Of a DNA stretch of 64,000 nucleotides, positions 53,579 to 63,799 are shown piece after piece; position 1 is the stretch's first letter; every line of letters starts with the position of its first letter. The stretch is from positions 21,603-85,602 of the forward strand of contig DUVN01000029.1 of assembly GCA_012841015.1 (NCBI GenBank). The letters run 5' to 3'. Source of the stretch: Clostridiaceae bacterium. Its GTDB lineage: Bacteria > Bacillota > Clostridia > Saccharofermentanales > DTU023. A model generated the notes under the pieces. It saw only the letters and a list, made by a program, of their open reading frames with translations, searched no databases and was not told where the DNA came from. Position numbers and translations under genes: made by a program.

Positions 53579-54721
53579 ATGGTAAAGAGAAGAATAAATA
53601 GTGGCCATTGTTTGAAAATAGCACTCGTTGGATGTGGTCGCGCATCAGCCGACCACCTTAAGGCGATTCATTTTTTCGAGAGGCGCCGTTTCGTTGAGCT
53701 GGCGGCGATTGTTGATATGAATGCGAAGGCGATCGAAAGTGCGCTCGCTGTGCGCCCGAGTCGATTCAAGCGGCCAAGCATTTCCGATAACATCGATGAT
53801 ATTCTCGAGAAAACCTCGATCGACTTGACCGTTATCGCAACGCCTCCCGTATCGCACTTCTCTCTCGCCGAGAAAGCTCTCAATGCGAATTCGCATCTTA
53901 TTGTTGAGAAACCGCTGACACTTGATTTGGGTGAGGCGGATAAGATGATCGCTCTAGCGCGAGAGCGAAAACGTAAGCTCGCGGTGGGGATGAAGTATCG
54001 ATATATTCCGGGTGTTCGTGAGATAAAGGATTTTATTGACAGCGGTGTTATCGGAGATATCCTCTACGGCTCGACGTCTGTCCGCTGGGGGCATGACCAA
54101 GCATATTACGATCAAGCCCGCTGGTTCGGCACGTGGGAGCGAGACGGCGGTGCTCTCATGAATCAGAGCATTCACGCTGTTGACTTGATGGCATGGCTGA
54201 TGAACGCTACACCGCTCACCGCAACGGCCGTTCTTCTCCGGCAATGCCACGAGATGGAAGCAGCCGATCTCGCTGTCGGTACGTTGACGCTCTGCGACAA
54301 TCGTCTACTCCACATTGAAGGTACAACGAATACGAATCCAAAGGAAAAAAGCGCATCGTTCTTCCTACGCTGTGAGCGCGGGACGGTCTCGGCTTCCATC
54401 GCGGGCGGCGTCCCGAAAATCTCTGTCATCAGTGATGATGGGAGAAAGCACCAGAGACGGCTACTTCTCCATGCTCTCAAAAATCGCATTAAACGCGACG
54501 GCGCCGGTGTGATCAGAAGACTCGGCAACCCATATACCTTTATGTACGGTGACATGCTCGACGCAATTGACATGGATCGCATGCCTCTGGCTCATGGAGA
54601 AGTGGGGCGCGATGCGCTCACCATTGTCCTATCGCTCTTTCAAGCTGCGCGTGAAGGGCGTACTGTATCGTACCCGCCCGTCGATTTTGCGCTCCGTGAT
54701 ATGGTCGGCTTCTTCGACTGA
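53579..54721 (+). CDS. Gfo/Idh/MocA family oxidoreductase
   Basis: A 380-residue NAD(P)-dependent dehydrogenase-type protein. The N-terminal Rossmann domain has IALVGCGRASADHLKAI and AAIVDMNAKAIES; the catalytic-type EKP motif occurs as LIVEKPLTLDLGEADKM; a GFO/IDH C-terminal domain follows, with GALMNQSIHAVDLMAWLM. It may oxidise or reduce a sugar-like or cyclic alcohol; the substrate is unknown. The ATG at 53579 is preferred for its CAGGAGAA site, although an ATG at 53552 overlapping the flavoprotein stop is possible. It is co-directional with the flavoprotein gene. Confidence 0.9.
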   Translation: MVKRRINSGHCLKIALVGCGRASADHLKAIHFFERRRFVELAAIVDMNAKAIESALAVRPSRFKRPSISDNIDDILEKTSIDLTVIATPPVSHFSLAEKALNANSHLIVEKPLTLDLGEADKMIALARERKRKLAVGMKYRYIPGVREIKDFIDSGVIGDILYGSTSVRWGHDQAYYDQARWFGTWERDGGALMNQSIHAVDLMAWLMNATPLTATAVLLRQCHEMEAADLAVGTLTLCDNRLLHIEGTTNTNPKEKSASFFLRCERGTVSASIAGGVPKISVISDDGRKHQRRLLLHALKNRIKRDGAGVIRRLGNPYTFMYGDMLDAIDMDRMPLAHGEVGRDALTIVLSLFQAAREGRTVSYPPVDFALRDMVGFFD

Positions 54722-54833
54722 TCAAAGCCGGCGGAAAGGTTGCCTAGAAGAATACACCAGTCTGTCCTATGTACAGGACTTTGAGGGACTGCTGAAAGGA
54801 AAGCGGTTTAGGTGGGTATAGAATAGAGAAAGA

Positions 54834-54851
54834 GGCGTGCGGCCGCACGCC
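54834..54851 (+). promoter_or_regulatory. 18-bp perfect palindrome GGCGTGCGGCCGCACGCC before deoC
   Basis: This perfect G/C-rich palindrome ends just before the AGAAGGAG ribosome binding site of deoC. It could be an operator or, as RNA, a stem with a minimal loop that limits ribosome access. Either role is inference. Confidence 0.45.
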
Positions 54852-54868
54852 AGAAGGAGATAAAGCAT

Positions 54869-55540
54869 ATGAATATTACTGATGTAAAGCGAATTCTCGC
54901 GGCGACAGACCACACACTCTTACGTCCGACAGCCACATTTGATGAGATTACGAAGCTCTTGCGAGAAGGCATGGAGTTCGGATGTGCGAGTTGCTGTATT
55001 CCCGCGTCCTATGTTGATGAAGCCGTCGAATTTGTTGATGGAGCGTTACCCATCTGCACTGTGATTGGTTTTCCTAACGGGTACGATACGACCGGATCAA
55101 AGTTATTTCAGGTAGAGGATGCGCTTGAAGGTGGTGCTGCCGAGATTGATATGGTGATCAACCTCGGTTGGGTCAAGGATGAACTCTGGGATCTCATTTA
55201 TGATGAAATCGAGCAGATCAGAGATCTGTGTGATGACGCTATTCTAAAGGTCATCATCGAAACATCAGAGCTTGAGGAGCGCGAGAAGATTCACCTTTGC
55301 GAAATTGTTACATCGTGCGAGGCCGATTATATAAAAACCTCCACAGGGTTTGCGTCAGGTGGTGCGACGCCGGAGGATGTCCGCCTCCTATGCCGTCATG
55401 TCGGTCCGCATATCGGTGTCAAGGCCTCAGGAGGGATTCGCACGTTAGAAGATGCACTCGCTTACCTTGAGATAGGTGCAGGACGACTTGGTGCCAGCTC
55501 ACTCGTCAAGCTCGCACGTCCGTATCTTGATGTGAAGTAA
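54869..55540 (+). CDS. deoC: Deoxyribose-phosphate aldolase
   Basis: A 223-residue class I aldolase that cleaves deoxyribose 5-phosphate to acetaldehyde and glyceraldehyde 3-phosphate. The Schiff-base lysine is Lys156 in YIKTSTGF, and the second Lys185 is in VKASGGI; GAAEIDMVINLGWVKD contains the conserved Asp94. The length is normal. The start has GAAGGAGAT. It ends the accessory cluster of aldolase, dehydrogenase, reductase and transketolase genes, so it may serve that pathway rather than nucleoside use; no nucleoside phosphorylase genes are nearby. Confidence 0.95.
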   Translation: MNITDVKRILAATDHTLLRPTATFDEITKLLREGMEFGCASCCIPASYVDEAVEFVDGALPICTVIGFPNGYDTTGSKLFQVEDALEGGAAEIDMVINLGWVKDELWDLIYDEIEQIRDLCDDAILKVIIETSELEEREKIHLCEIVTSCEADYIKTSTGFASGGATPEDVRLLCRHVGPHIGVKASGGIRTLEDALAYLEIGAGRLGASSLVKLARPYLDVK

Positions 55541-55581
55541 ACCTTAGCGCATCCGCATACCTGAGAGAAAGTGAATCATAG

Positions 55582-55604
55582 CCCGGGCAATGAACTTGCC
55601 CGGT
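55582..55604 (+). terminator. Hairpin after deoC
   Basis: CCGGGCAA pairs with TTGCCCGG across a 5-base loop, 42 bp past the deoC stop. The U-rich tail is imperfect (TAGCTGTTCATTT), so it may be a terminator of modest strength. Confidence 0.55.
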
Positions 55605-55797
55605 AGCTGTTCATTTAAAGTCGATATACATGATACGTTCGTGTAAGCAAGCAACCCGTCTATTCTTTAAGCTTTTTCGCATAAAGGGTTTGCACCATTA
55701 ATACATAATTAAAGAAAGAAAACACTTCGAGAGTTCGAAATTACGATCGGCGCACAGAGTCGTAGTATGCTTTTCGTAGAGAAGGAGCACAATTAAC

Positions 55798-56232
55798 ATG
55801 AACTACATGAAGACCGGTAATACCTACATCCTCCGCATTGATCGCGGCGAGGACATTGTCAAAGCAGTCAACGATTTTTGCCGGCTAGAAAACATTACGC
55901 TTGGTTCTTTGAGCGGTCTCGGCGCTGTGGACAGCGCCAAGCTCGGCCTCTATTCAATCGAGAAACAAGAATACATTGTCAACGAATTCGAAGGCGAGTA
56001 CGAGATCACGAGCCTCATCGGTAACATCACGACGAAAGACAGCATCCCTTATATTCACATGCACATGACGATCAGTGACATCACCGGTGCTGTCATGGGT
56101 GGGCATCTCAGCGAAGCGCGCGTTGCCGTCACGTGTGAAATCGTGATCAGAACGGCTGAAGGGACGATCGAACGCGAACCCGATCCCGTCATAGGCATTA
56201 ATATGATGGTTTTTCCCGAGAGCTCGCTCTAA
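55798..56232 (+). CDS. PPC/DUF296-domain DNA-binding-like protein
   Basis: A 144-residue protein of the PPC (plant and prokaryote conserved) family: LGSLSGLGAVDSAKLGLY, then the conserved HMHMTISD, VMGGHLSEARVAVTCEIVI. It forms trimers in known structures and may bind DNA or small molecules; the biological role in bacteria is unknown. The start has AGAAGGAGC upstream. It is monocistronic, followed by an ABC exporter gene after ~58 bp. Confidence 0.88.
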   Translation: MNYMKTGNTYILRIDRGEDIVKAVNDFCRLENITLGSLSGLGAVDSAKLGLYSIEKQEYIVNEFEGEYEITSLIGNITTKDSIPYIHMHMTISDITGAVMGGHLSEARVAVTCEIVIRTAEGTIEREPDPVIGINMMVFPESSL

Positions 56233-56290
56233 TTTCGTATCAATTGATGATTGTACTACGTGTTAGAGCATTGTAAAATTTAGCTTGTCT

Positions 56291-58048
56291 ATGCAAGCAA
56301 AAAATGAAAACAAAAAATCACTCGTCAGGCGTTTTGTTTCCTATTATGGACCCTACAAATGGCTTTTTGTTGCAGATTTGTTTTGCGCCGCCGTTAACGG
56401 TGGCGTGGGGCTCGTGTTCCCCGCCATGATTCGCACCATTGTCAACGATGTTTTTACTCTGCCTGACACGTCGCTCATCGCGCCTATTCTGACGAAGATG
56501 GCGATTCTGATGTTTGTCCTCTATCTCGTTGAAGCCGGTTCGCTTTATTTCATCTCGTCGTGGGGGCACATTCTCGGCGCACGTATTGAAACAGACATGC
56601 GGCGCGACTTGTTCGAGCACATGGAGAAACTCTCGTTCTCTTTTTACGATCGAACGAGCACGGGGAAAATGGTGTCTCGTATCATAACAGACCTTTTCGA
56701 CATCACGGAACTCGCACACCACGGGCCGGAAAACCTCTTCATCTCTGCATTTAAAATTGTCGGTTCTTTTATCATCTTGTCACGCATTCATTTCCTGATG
56801 TCGATGATCCTTCTCGCCTTCACGATTCTTCTCATCTTTGTGATGTTCGGCTACCGTGCGAAAATGACGAGCGTCTTTATGGACAATCGCCGCAAAATCG
56901 CCGAGGTCAACGCCATCGTCCAAGACAGCCTGTCAGGCATTCGAACCGTTCAATCTTTCTCGAATGAACAGATCGAAATGGAGAAGTTTCACCACGGCAA
57001 TGAAGCTTTCTATCACTCCAAGAAGCGCATGTACTTTTTCATGGGTAAGTATTTCACGCTCAACCAATTCATGCAGGGCGTACTCTATCTTGTGACGCTC
57101 ATTACGGGAGGCATTTTTGTTATACAGGGAACGCTGCGTCCCGGCGACGCGATCGCTTTTATTCTCTACATCAACATGTATCTCGCTCCCATCCGAACGC
57201 TCATCATGTTCAATGAGCAGTTCCAAAAAGGAATGACAGGTTTTCGCAGGATGGTTGAAATTCTCGACACGGAACCCGATATCGTCGACCGGTCGGAAGC
57301 CATCGATGCCGGCACGCTGAAGGGAACGATCGAGTTTGATCGCGTCTCTTTCTCGTACGGAGATGAAGAGGTCCTGACTGACCTCTCATTCACGATAGAG
57401 GCTGGTAAGACGGTCGCTCTCGTCGGGCCGTCGGGTGTAGGCAAGACGACGATCTGCTCGCTCATTCCGAGGTTTTACGACGTGACGGGAGGACGCGTTC
57501 TCATCGACGGGACCGATATTCGCGATTTTACACTCCGCTCATTGCGCAACAACATCGCCGTCGTGCAACAAGATGTCTATTTGTTCAACAGTTCTGTCCG
57601 CGAAAACATCAGCTACGGCGACTGGGAAGCGGAAGACGACGCCATCCAAGAAGCGGCGGAAAACGCTCAAATTCACGAGTTCATCGAATCGTTGCCCGCC
57701 GGATACGAGACGATCGTGGGCGAACGAGGTGTGCGCTTCTCAGGCGGTGAGCGCCAGCGCATCTCGATTGCGCGTGCTTTCTTACGCAATCCATCGATCC
57801 TGATTCTCGATGAGGCGACGAGCTCCCTTGATAACATTAGCGAGCGCGCCATCCAAGCCGCCCTCGATGTGCTGTCGCGCGATCGTACGACGCTCGTGAT
57901 CGCACACAGACTTTCGACAATCCGCAACGCTGATGAGATTCTCGTCTTGTCCAACGGTGGCATTGCCGAGCGCGGAACACATGCCGAACTTCTTGAAAAA
58001 GGAGGCGAATATGCCTTCCTCTACCAAAGCCAGTTTGCAGATCTGTAA
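56291..58048 (+). CDS. ABC exporter half-transporter (MsbA/LmrA-like)
   Basis: A 585-residue fused permease-ATPase that works as a homodimer or heterodimer. Six membrane segments occupy ~15-310; the ATPase has Walker A GPSGVGKTT, signature FSGGERQRISIARAFL and Walker B ILILDEATSSLD. The substrate (lipid, drug or peptide) cannot be assigned. The ATG at 56291 is chosen; a TTG two codons earlier gives nearly the same protein, and no strong ribosome binding site is present for either. Confidence 0.92.
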   Translation: MQAKNENKKSLVRRFVSYYGPYKWLFVADLFCAAVNGGVGLVFPAMIRTIVNDVFTLPDTSLIAPILTKMAILMFVLYLVEAGSLYFISSWGHILGARIETDMRRDLFEHMEKLSFSFYDRTSTGKMVSRIITDLFDITELAHHGPENLFISAFKIVGSFIILSRIHFLMSMILLAFTILLIFVMFGYRAKMTSVFMDNRRKIAEVNAIVQDSLSGIRTVQSFSNEQIEMEKFHHGNEAFYHSKKRMYFFMGKYFTLNQFMQGVLYLVTLITGGIFVIQGTLRPGDAIAFILYINMYLAPIRTLIMFNEQFQKGMTGFRRMVEILDTEPDIVDRSEAIDAGTLKGTIEFDRVSFSYGDEEVLTDLSFTIEAGKTVALVGPSGVGKTTICSLIPRFYDVTGGRVLIDGTDIRDFTLRSLRNNIAVVQQDVYLFNSSVRENISYGDWEAEDDAIQEAAENAQIHEFIESLPAGYETIVGERGVRFSGGERQRISIARAFLRNPSILILDEATSSLDNISERAIQAALDVLSRDRTTLVIAHRLSTIRNADEILVLSNGGIAERGTHAELLEKGGEYAFLYQSQFADL

Positions 58049-58357
58049 TGTAGAATGTGCAGTCCCGAGCATGCTTCTCTTTTCAAAAACCGGTTTACCG
58101 TCTTGTAAAAGCATTACGACCACATTACAAAAATTTTACGGCATTGAGCAACTGTGATCATAGTCAACCTGAGCAAGCGGGCGTTATCATAAGAGCAATC
58201 AGCGTAAGAGAGTCAATGACGAACAGTTACATCTACACTTCTTGGTGATATTCTGGGCGTTCAGCTGAGTTGAAGGTCTCGTAACTCATGGTAAAATAGT
58301 CGTCACTAAAAGAGTCGCTATGTGCGACACAATGGCATGGCCGCAGGAGGGTAAAGA
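58049..58357. other. Gap before ppa, with a probable promoter
   Basis: 309 bp with no gene. TTGAAG (58270-58275) and TAAAAT (58292-58297), 16 bp apart, form a plausible sigma-A promoter for the pyrophosphatase gene. Nothing else was recognised. Confidence 0.5.
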
Positions 58358-58888
58358 ATGAATAATTGGGATAACATACCGGAAGATCGCATCACAAAAG
58401 ATCGTTTTTTTGCAGTGATCGAAATCCCGCGCGGAAGTAAACAAAAATACGAATTCGACGAAAGAATTGGTATGTTGAGACTTGATCGTATTTTGTATAC
58501 ATCAACGCACTATCCTGCCAATTACGGTTTTATCCCGCACACGCTCTCCAATGACGGCGATGCACTTGACGTGCTCGTGCTATCGCAGGAAAGTCTTCTC
58601 CCGATGTCTCTCGTTGAATGCTATCCGATTGGCGCATTTTCAATGATTGATGACAATCAGGAAGATGAGAAGATCATCGCAATTCCCTACGGTGATCCAC
58701 AGATGAGGAGTTGGACTGAGCTCGAAGACCTTCCAGAACATATGCTCACAGAAATGCAACACTTTTTCAGCGTCTATAAGGAACTTGAGGGTAAGGGAAC
58801 GGCACTCACAAAAACTCACTCCGCAGAATCAGCGAAGCGCGTGATTGAAAAAGCGCTTAAGAGATTTCAAAAAAAGAAGCGATCATAA
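58358..58888 (+). CDS. ppa: Inorganic pyrophosphatase (family I)
   Basis: A 176-residue soluble Mg-dependent enzyme that hydrolyses pyrophosphate. Family I residues are visible: EIPRGSKQKYEFDE, YPANYGFIPHTL, and the metal-binding DGDALDVLV, with further acidic contacts (IDDNQEDEKIIAIPYGDP). The length is that of bacterial members. The start has GGAGGGT. A transcription stop lies between it and the str operon. Confidence 0.96.
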   Translation: MNNWDNIPEDRITKDRFFAVIEIPRGSKQKYEFDERIGMLRLDRILYTSTHYPANYGFIPHTLSNDGDALDVLVLSQESLLPMSLVECYPIGAFSMIDDNQEDEKIIAIPYGDPQMRSWTELEDLPEHMLTEMQHFFSVYKELEGKGTALTKTHSAESAKRVIEKALKRFQKKKRS

Positions 58889-58956
58889 GCGCAAAATCGT
58901 TGTTACGGTTATGACTAGACAAGATTGCATATTCCTGCTATTATCACTTTCAGTCG

Positions 58957-58981
58957 CCCTCTTGCGGGAGGGTGTCTTTTT
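58957..58981 (+). terminator. Terminator before rpsL
   Basis: CCCTC pairs with GAGGG across a 6-base loop (58957-58972), followed by TGTCTTTTT. It ends the ppa transcript or acts as a leader terminator of the str operon, since rpsL begins only 27 bp on. Confidence 0.7.
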
Positions 58982-59007
58982 GAGCTTTAAAGAAAGGAGG
59001 AGTGTTA

Positions 59008-59433
59008 ATGCCTACGTTCAACCAGTTGGTTAGGAAAGGGCGCAAAAAAAAGGTGAATAAATCTCACGTCCCTGCGCTCAATGTCGGTTTGAATACGTTA
59101 AAGAGACGTCCGTCGTACTACTCGTCGCCCCAAAAGCGTGGAGTCTGTACAGTTGTTAAGACGACGACCCCAAAGAAACCGAACTCAGCCTTGCGCAAGG
59201 TCGCCCGTGTCCGTCTGACAAATCAGCACGAGGTCTATGCGTATATCCCGGGTATCGGTCACAATTTACAGGAACACAGTGTTGTGCTCATCCGTGGTGG
59301 CCGTGTAAAGGACCTGCCAGGCGTGCGCTACCATGTCGTTCGCGGAACGCTCGACACGGTTGGCGTCGCAAATCGTAGACAGGGCCGTTCAAAATACGGC
59401 GCGAAGCGCCCAAGGGTCGCAAAAACCAAGTAG
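59008..59433 (+). CDS. rpsL: Ribosomal protein S12
   Basis: A 141-residue 30S protein that guards decoding accuracy. [21 protein letters not shown] and the [10 protein letters not shown] segment are present; the Lys-Pro-Asn-Ser loop where streptomycin resistance mutations fall is intact as [11 protein letters not shown]. The start ATG at 59008 has AAAGGAGGAG. It begins the str operon rpsL-rpsG-fusA-tuf. Confidence 0.98.
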   Translation: MPTFNQLVRKGRKKKVNKSHVPALNVGLNTLKRRPSYYSSPQKRGVCTVVKTTTPKKPNSALRKVARVRLTNQHEVYAYIPGIGHNLQEHSVVLIRGGRVKDLPGVRYHVVRGTLDTVGVANRRQGRSKYGAKRPRVAKTK

Positions 59434-59587
59434 CGTAGCCAGCGGTTGGACTAACATGCAGACAAAAAACACGCCTCCAATTTTTTCGGGCCTGTTTTTG
59501 TGCATGACACGTGTCCATATCGTGAGTACCTATGGTTTCGGGTTTCCTAATAAAGAACCCGCATAATCATGAAAGGAGGGAAGACCA

Positions 59588-60058
59588 TTGCCAAGGAAAG
59601 GCCATGTACCCAAGAGAGAAGTACTGCCGGATCCCATGTATGGTGACGTCCGTGTCGCCAAATTGATCAATAATGTCATGTTAGACGGCAAAAAAGAATT
59701 AGCGCAAAGGATTGTGTACGGCGCGTTTGATCTAGTGGAAAGGCGTGTCGGGCAGCCGCCTCTGGAAGTTTTCAACCAAGCCATGGATCATGTAATGCCC
59801 GTGCTGGAAGTTAAAGCGCGTCGTGTCGGCGGATCGAACTATCAAGTTCCGATCGAAGTGCGCCCGGAGAGACGTCAGACACTCGCATTGCGCTGGATCG
59901 TCCAAGCGGCACGCAACAGAAGCGAACGCACCATGAAAGAACGTCTCGCCAATGAGTTAATTGATGCATCGAGACAGGCCGGTTCAGCATTTAGGAGAAA
60001 GGAAGAAATCCACCGTATGGCAGAGGCAAACCGCGCGTTTGCACACTACAGGTGGTAA
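59588..60058 (+). CDS. rpsG: Ribosomal protein S7
   Basis: A 156-residue 30S head protein that organises 16S rRNA and contacts the E site. [17 protein letters not shown] and the [28 protein letters not shown] segment are diagnostic. The start is TTG (59588) with AAAGGAGGG 7 bp upstream; no ATG lies near the expected N-terminus. The gap from rpsL is 154 bp. Confidence 0.97.
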   Translation: MPRKGHVPKREVLPDPMYGDVRVAKLINNVMLDGKKELAQRIVYGAFDLVERRVGQPPLEVFNQAMDHVMPVLEVKARRVGGSNYQVPIEVRPERRQTLALRWIVQAARNRSERTMKERLANELIDASRQAGSAFRRKEEIHRMAEANRAFAHYRW

Positions 60059-60222
60059 TCAAAACGACCTGCCCTACCGACACGCAGTCGTTACCCCTGC
60101 GGTGGTGTGCATAGAAGGGTAAGTGTGGTTTATCAACGATCACCACTCACCGTACACAGTCGTTGTCGTAACGGGTAAGGTGAATATAAGGTAGGAGAAG
60201 ATAGGATTCAGGAGGATTGGCG

Positions 60223-62298
60223 ATGCCGAGGGAATTCTCGCTCGAGAATACAAGAAATATAGGCATCATGGCTCATATTGACGCCGGCAAAACGACGACG
60301 ACGGAACGTATCCTGTACTATACGGGGCGCATCCATCGCCTAGGCGAAACGCACGAAGGTGCCGCCACAATGGACTGGATGGTGTATGAACAGGAGCGCG
60401 GAATCACGATCACGTCTGCCGCGACGACTGCTCAATGGAATGACTGCCGTATCAACATCATCGATACGCCCGGTCACGTCGACTTTACGGTTGAAGTTGA
60501 GCGCTCTCTTCGCGTGCTCGACGGTGCTGTGACGGTTCTTTGTGCTAAGGGCGGTGTCGAACCTCAGACAGAAACGGTCTGGCGACAAGCTGACAACTAT
60601 GGCGTGCCGCGTATAGCCTACATCAATAAAATGGATATTGTCGGTGCTGATTTTTTCCATGTTGTGAAAATGATGAAAGAGCGTCTAGGTGCCAACGCCG
60701 TTCCGATTCAACTGCCTATTGGTAAAGAAGATACATTCGTCGGCATTATTGATCTGATGTCGATGCAAGCCGAATACTACGACGAAGAAGACCTTGGAAA
60801 GACGATTACGACAGCAGACATTGATGAGAGTCAACTTGAGGAAGCTAAGGAATGGCGTTCTCGCATGGTTGAGGCGATCTGTGAAACGGACGATATACTC
60901 GCTGAAAAATTCCTTTTAGACGAGGAAATTTCCGTTGAGGAGTTGAAACAAGGTCTGCGAAAGGCGACGATTGCGACTGAGATCATCCCTGTTACCTGTG
61001 GTGCTTCTTATAAGAACAAAGGTGTACAATTGCTCTTAGACGCGATGGTTGATTATCTGCCGTCGCCAGTCGATATTCCGCCCGTCGTTGGGATCAACCC
61101 GAAGACAGAGGAAGAAACAACGCGTGAAGCCGATGACAACGCGCCTTTTTCAGCGCTTGCTTTCAAGGTGATGACAGATACGCATGTTGGACAGCTATGC
61201 TTTTTCCGTGTATATAGTGGGACACTGAAAGCCGGTTCGTACGTGATGAATGCTTCGAAAGGCAAGCGTGAACGCATCGGGCGTATCCTTATGATGCACG
61301 CCAATCACCGATCAGATGTTGACAAAGTCTATGCAGGCGATATCGCGGCTGCCGTGGGACTTCGAAACACGACGACAGGTGATACGCTTGCAACGGAGCA
61401 GGCGCCCATTGTCTTGGAGAGTATGGACTTCCCGGATCCCGTCATCTCCGTTGCCATTGAGCCAAAGTCAAGGGCAAGTCAGGAAAAGATGGAGGTCGCA
61501 CTGGCTAAGTTAGCAGAGGAGGATCCGACTTTCCGCACGCGCGTTGATTTAGAGACAGGTCAGATGATCGTTTCTGGTATGGGCGAGCTGCATCTCGCCA
61601 TCATCATTGACAGGATGCTCCGCGAGTTTAAAGTCGAAGCGAATGTAGGCCAGCCTCAGGTGGCGTATCGTGAGACGATTACGAAGACTGCGAGAGGCGA
61701 AGGGCGATTTGTTCGACAGACAGGTGGGCACGGACAGTACGGCCATGTCATCATTGAGGTTGCACCGCTTGAAGCAGGTGAAGGGTTCATCTTCGAAGAC
61801 AAAACAGTCGGCGGCGTCATTCCGCGTGAGTTCATGAAATCGATCGAGGAGGGTATGATCGACGCGATGAATGGCGGTGTCATTGCCGGTTATCCTGTCG
61901 TTGATCTTAAAGCAACTGTCCTTGATGGGTCTTATCACGAAGTTGACTCGTCGGAGATCGCATTCCGCATCGCCGGTTCGATGGCTTTACGAGATGCACT
62001 TGAAAAAGCCGGCCCCATTCTCATGGAACCTATCATGAAAGTCGACATCATCACACCCGTGGAATACCTTGGCGATGTGATGGCAGACATCAGCGCAAGG
62101 CGCGGTCAGATCCAGGGAATGGAAGCGACGAGCAACGCTCAAGTCGTCGATGCATACGTCGCTCTTTCAGAGATGTTCGGTTATGCGACGTCGTTGAGGT
62201 CTAGAACACAAGGGCGCGGCGTGTTTACGATGCAGATCAGTCATTTTGAACAGGTGCCTGAGACTGTCCGTTCGCTTATTGCAAAGAAACATTATTAA
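60223..62298 (+). CDS. fusA: Elongation factor G
   Basis: A 691-residue GTPase that drives translocation. The G1 motif [15 protein letters not shown] is at residues 18-32, the DTPGHVDF (G3) and NKMD (G4) motifs follow, and domains II to V end with the usual C-terminus. The ATG at 60223 has AGGAGG about 8 bp upstream; a TTG two codons earlier is less likely. It is part of rpsL-rpsG-fusA-tuf. The 164-bp gap before it holds two short similar segments around GGTAAG but no recognised element. Confidence 0.98.
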   Translation: MPREFSLENTRNIGIMAHIDAGKTTTTERILYYTGRIHRLGETHEGAATMDWMVYEQERGITITSAATTAQWNDCRINIIDTPGHVDFTVEVERSLRVLDGAVTVLCAKGGVEPQTETVWRQADNYGVPRIAYINKMDIVGADFFHVVKMMKERLGANAVPIQLPIGKEDTFVGIIDLMSMQAEYYDEEDLGKTITTADIDESQLEEAKEWRSRMVEAICETDDILAEKFLLDEEISVEELKQGLRKATIATEIIPVTCGASYKNKGVQLLLDAMVDYLPSPVDIPPVVGINPKTEEETTREADDNAPFSALAFKVMTDTHVGQLCFFRVYSGTLKAGSYVMNASKGKRERIGRILMMHANHRSDVDKVYAGDIAAAVGLRNTTTGDTLATEQAPIVLESMDFPDPVISVAIEPKSRASQEKMEVALAKLAEEDPTFRTRVDLETGQMIVSGMGELHLAIIIDRMLREFKVEANVGQPQVAYRETITKTARGEGRFVRQTGGHGQYGHVIIEVAPLEAGEGFIFEDKTVGGVIPREFMKSIEEGMIDAMNGGVIAGYPVVDLKATVLDGSYHEVDSSEIAFRIAGSMALRDALEKAGPILMEPIMKVDIITPVEYLGDVMADISARRGQIQGMEATSNAQVVDAYVALSEMFGYATSLRSRTQGRGVFTMQISHFEQVPETVRSLIAKKHY

Positions 62299-62436
62299 CT
62301 ACTGCGAAGGCCTGGTACGGCCCTCGTAGAGCGCATTTTATTGCATACATCTCAGTTTTATGAGAATATAAAGAAGCATAATTAAGACTTAAATAATTAG
62401 ATCCGTATAACGGTCTACCAGTAGGAGGATTTTTAA

Positions 62437-63642
62437 ATGGGAAAACAGAGGTTTGACAGAACAAAACCGCACGTTAACGTTGGCACCATTGGTCACGTCG
62501 ACCATGGTAAGACGACACTGACGGCTGCAATTACAAAAGTTCTCGCCAGAGAAGGTCTCGCGAGCTTTACAGACTACGCAGCGATCGATAAGGCACCTGA
62601 AGAGAGAGCACGTGGTATCACAATCAACGCTTCTCACGTTGAGTACGAGACGGAAGCTCGTCACTACGCACACGTCGACTGCCCTGGGCACGCCGACTAC
62701 ATCAAGAACATGATCACAGGAGCCGCTCAGATGGACGGTGCGATTCTCGTCGTTTCCGCCGTTGACGGCCCGATGCCTCAGACGCGTGAGCACATCCTGC
62801 TCGCCCGTCAGGTCGGTGTTCCAGCCATCGTCGTATTCATGAACAAGACGGATCAGGTCGATGACGAAGAGATCCTCGAGCTTGTTGAGATGGAGATCCG
62901 TGAGCGCCTTGACGAGTATGACTTCCCCGGTGACGACACGCCGATCATTCGCGGTTCAGCTCTCGAAGCACTTGAATCAGACAGCACCGATCTGAATGAT
63001 CCCGTCTACGCACCCATCCTTGAATTGATGGAAGCAGTCGATGAATTCATCCCGACACCGGCACGCTTACTCGATCAGCCGTTTGCTTGCCCGATCGAGG
63101 ATGTTATGACGATCACCGGTCGTGGAACCGTCGTGACAGGACGTGTTGAGCGCGGCCAGATCGACATCAACAGGCCGGTTGAAATTGTCGGATTCACAGA
63201 TGAACCGAGAAAGACAGTCGTGACAGGAATCGAGATGTTCCGTAAGATGCTCGACAAAGCCCAAGCCGGCGACAACGTCGGACTGTTGCTCCGCGGTGTC
63301 TCACGTGACCAAGTCCGTCGCGGTCAAGTTGTCGCAGCGCCCGGCACAATTAAACCTCATACGCGTTTTGTCGGACAAGTCTACGTTCTTGAGAAGGACG
63401 AAGGTGGACGCCATAAGCCGTTCTTTGACGGCTATCGCCCGCAGTTCTATTTCCGTACGACGGACGTGACAGGTGTCGCAAGACTGCCGGAAGGTGTCGA
63501 GATGTGCATGCCTGGTGATCACGTTGAGATCTCCGTTGAACTCATCACACCGATCGCCATTGAGCCCGGTCTAAGATTTGCTATTCGTGAAGGCGGCAAG
63601 ACGGTTGGCTCAGGCACGGTTATTCGTATACTTGAGGACTAA
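62437..63642 (+). CDS. tuf: Elongation factor Tu
   Basis: A 401-residue GTPase that delivers aminoacyl-t[17 protein letters not shown] (G1), [14 protein letters not shown] (effector), [12 protein letters not shown] (G3) and NKTD (G4) are present, and domain II/III features end with [11 protein letters not shown]. The start has AGGAGG. It is the last gene of the str operon and is followed by a terminator-like hairpin and the third 82-bp repeat array. Confidence 0.98.
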   Translation: MGKQRFDRTKPHVNVGTIGHVDHGKTTLTAAITKVLAREGLASFTDYAAIDKAPEERARGITINASHVEYETEARHYAHVDCPGHADYIKNMITGAAQMDGAILVVSAVDGPMPQTREHILLARQVGVPAIVVFMNKTDQVDDEEILELVEMEIRERLDEYDFPGDDTPIIRGSALEALESDSTDLNDPVYAPILELMEAVDEFIPTPARLLDQPFACPIEDVMTITGRGTVVTGRVERGQIDINRPVEIVGFTDEPRKTVVTGIEMFRKMLDKAQAGDNVGLLLRGVSRDQVRRGQVVAAPGTIKPHTRFVGQVYVLEKDEGGRHKPFFDGYRPQFYFRTTDVTGVARLPEGVEMCMPGDHVEISVELITPIAIEPGLRFAIREGGKTVGSGTVIRILED

Positions 63643-63672
63643 GCTAACCAGCTTGTCAACCGATCAACATGA

Positions 63673-63724
63673 AAGGGGCTGTCTCAAAATTGCTCGTTAA
63701 GAGCGAGAACGGGACCGCCCCTTA
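63673..63724 (+). terminator. GGGGCTGTCTCAAAA-type hairpin after tuf
   Basis: AAGGGGCTGTCTCAAAA, an inner GCTCGTTAAGAGC stem-loop, and CGGGACCGCCCCTT form an outer stem of about 11 bp and an inner stem of 4-5 bp, 30 bp past the tuf stop. It is a relative of the hairpins after sod and pntB. Confidence 0.75.
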
Positions 63725-63799
63725 AACATCTAAAAATCACGAATTTCATTACTGAAGGTTTGATTGTTTGTTAATGTCACGCAGTTTACAGTATGGATG

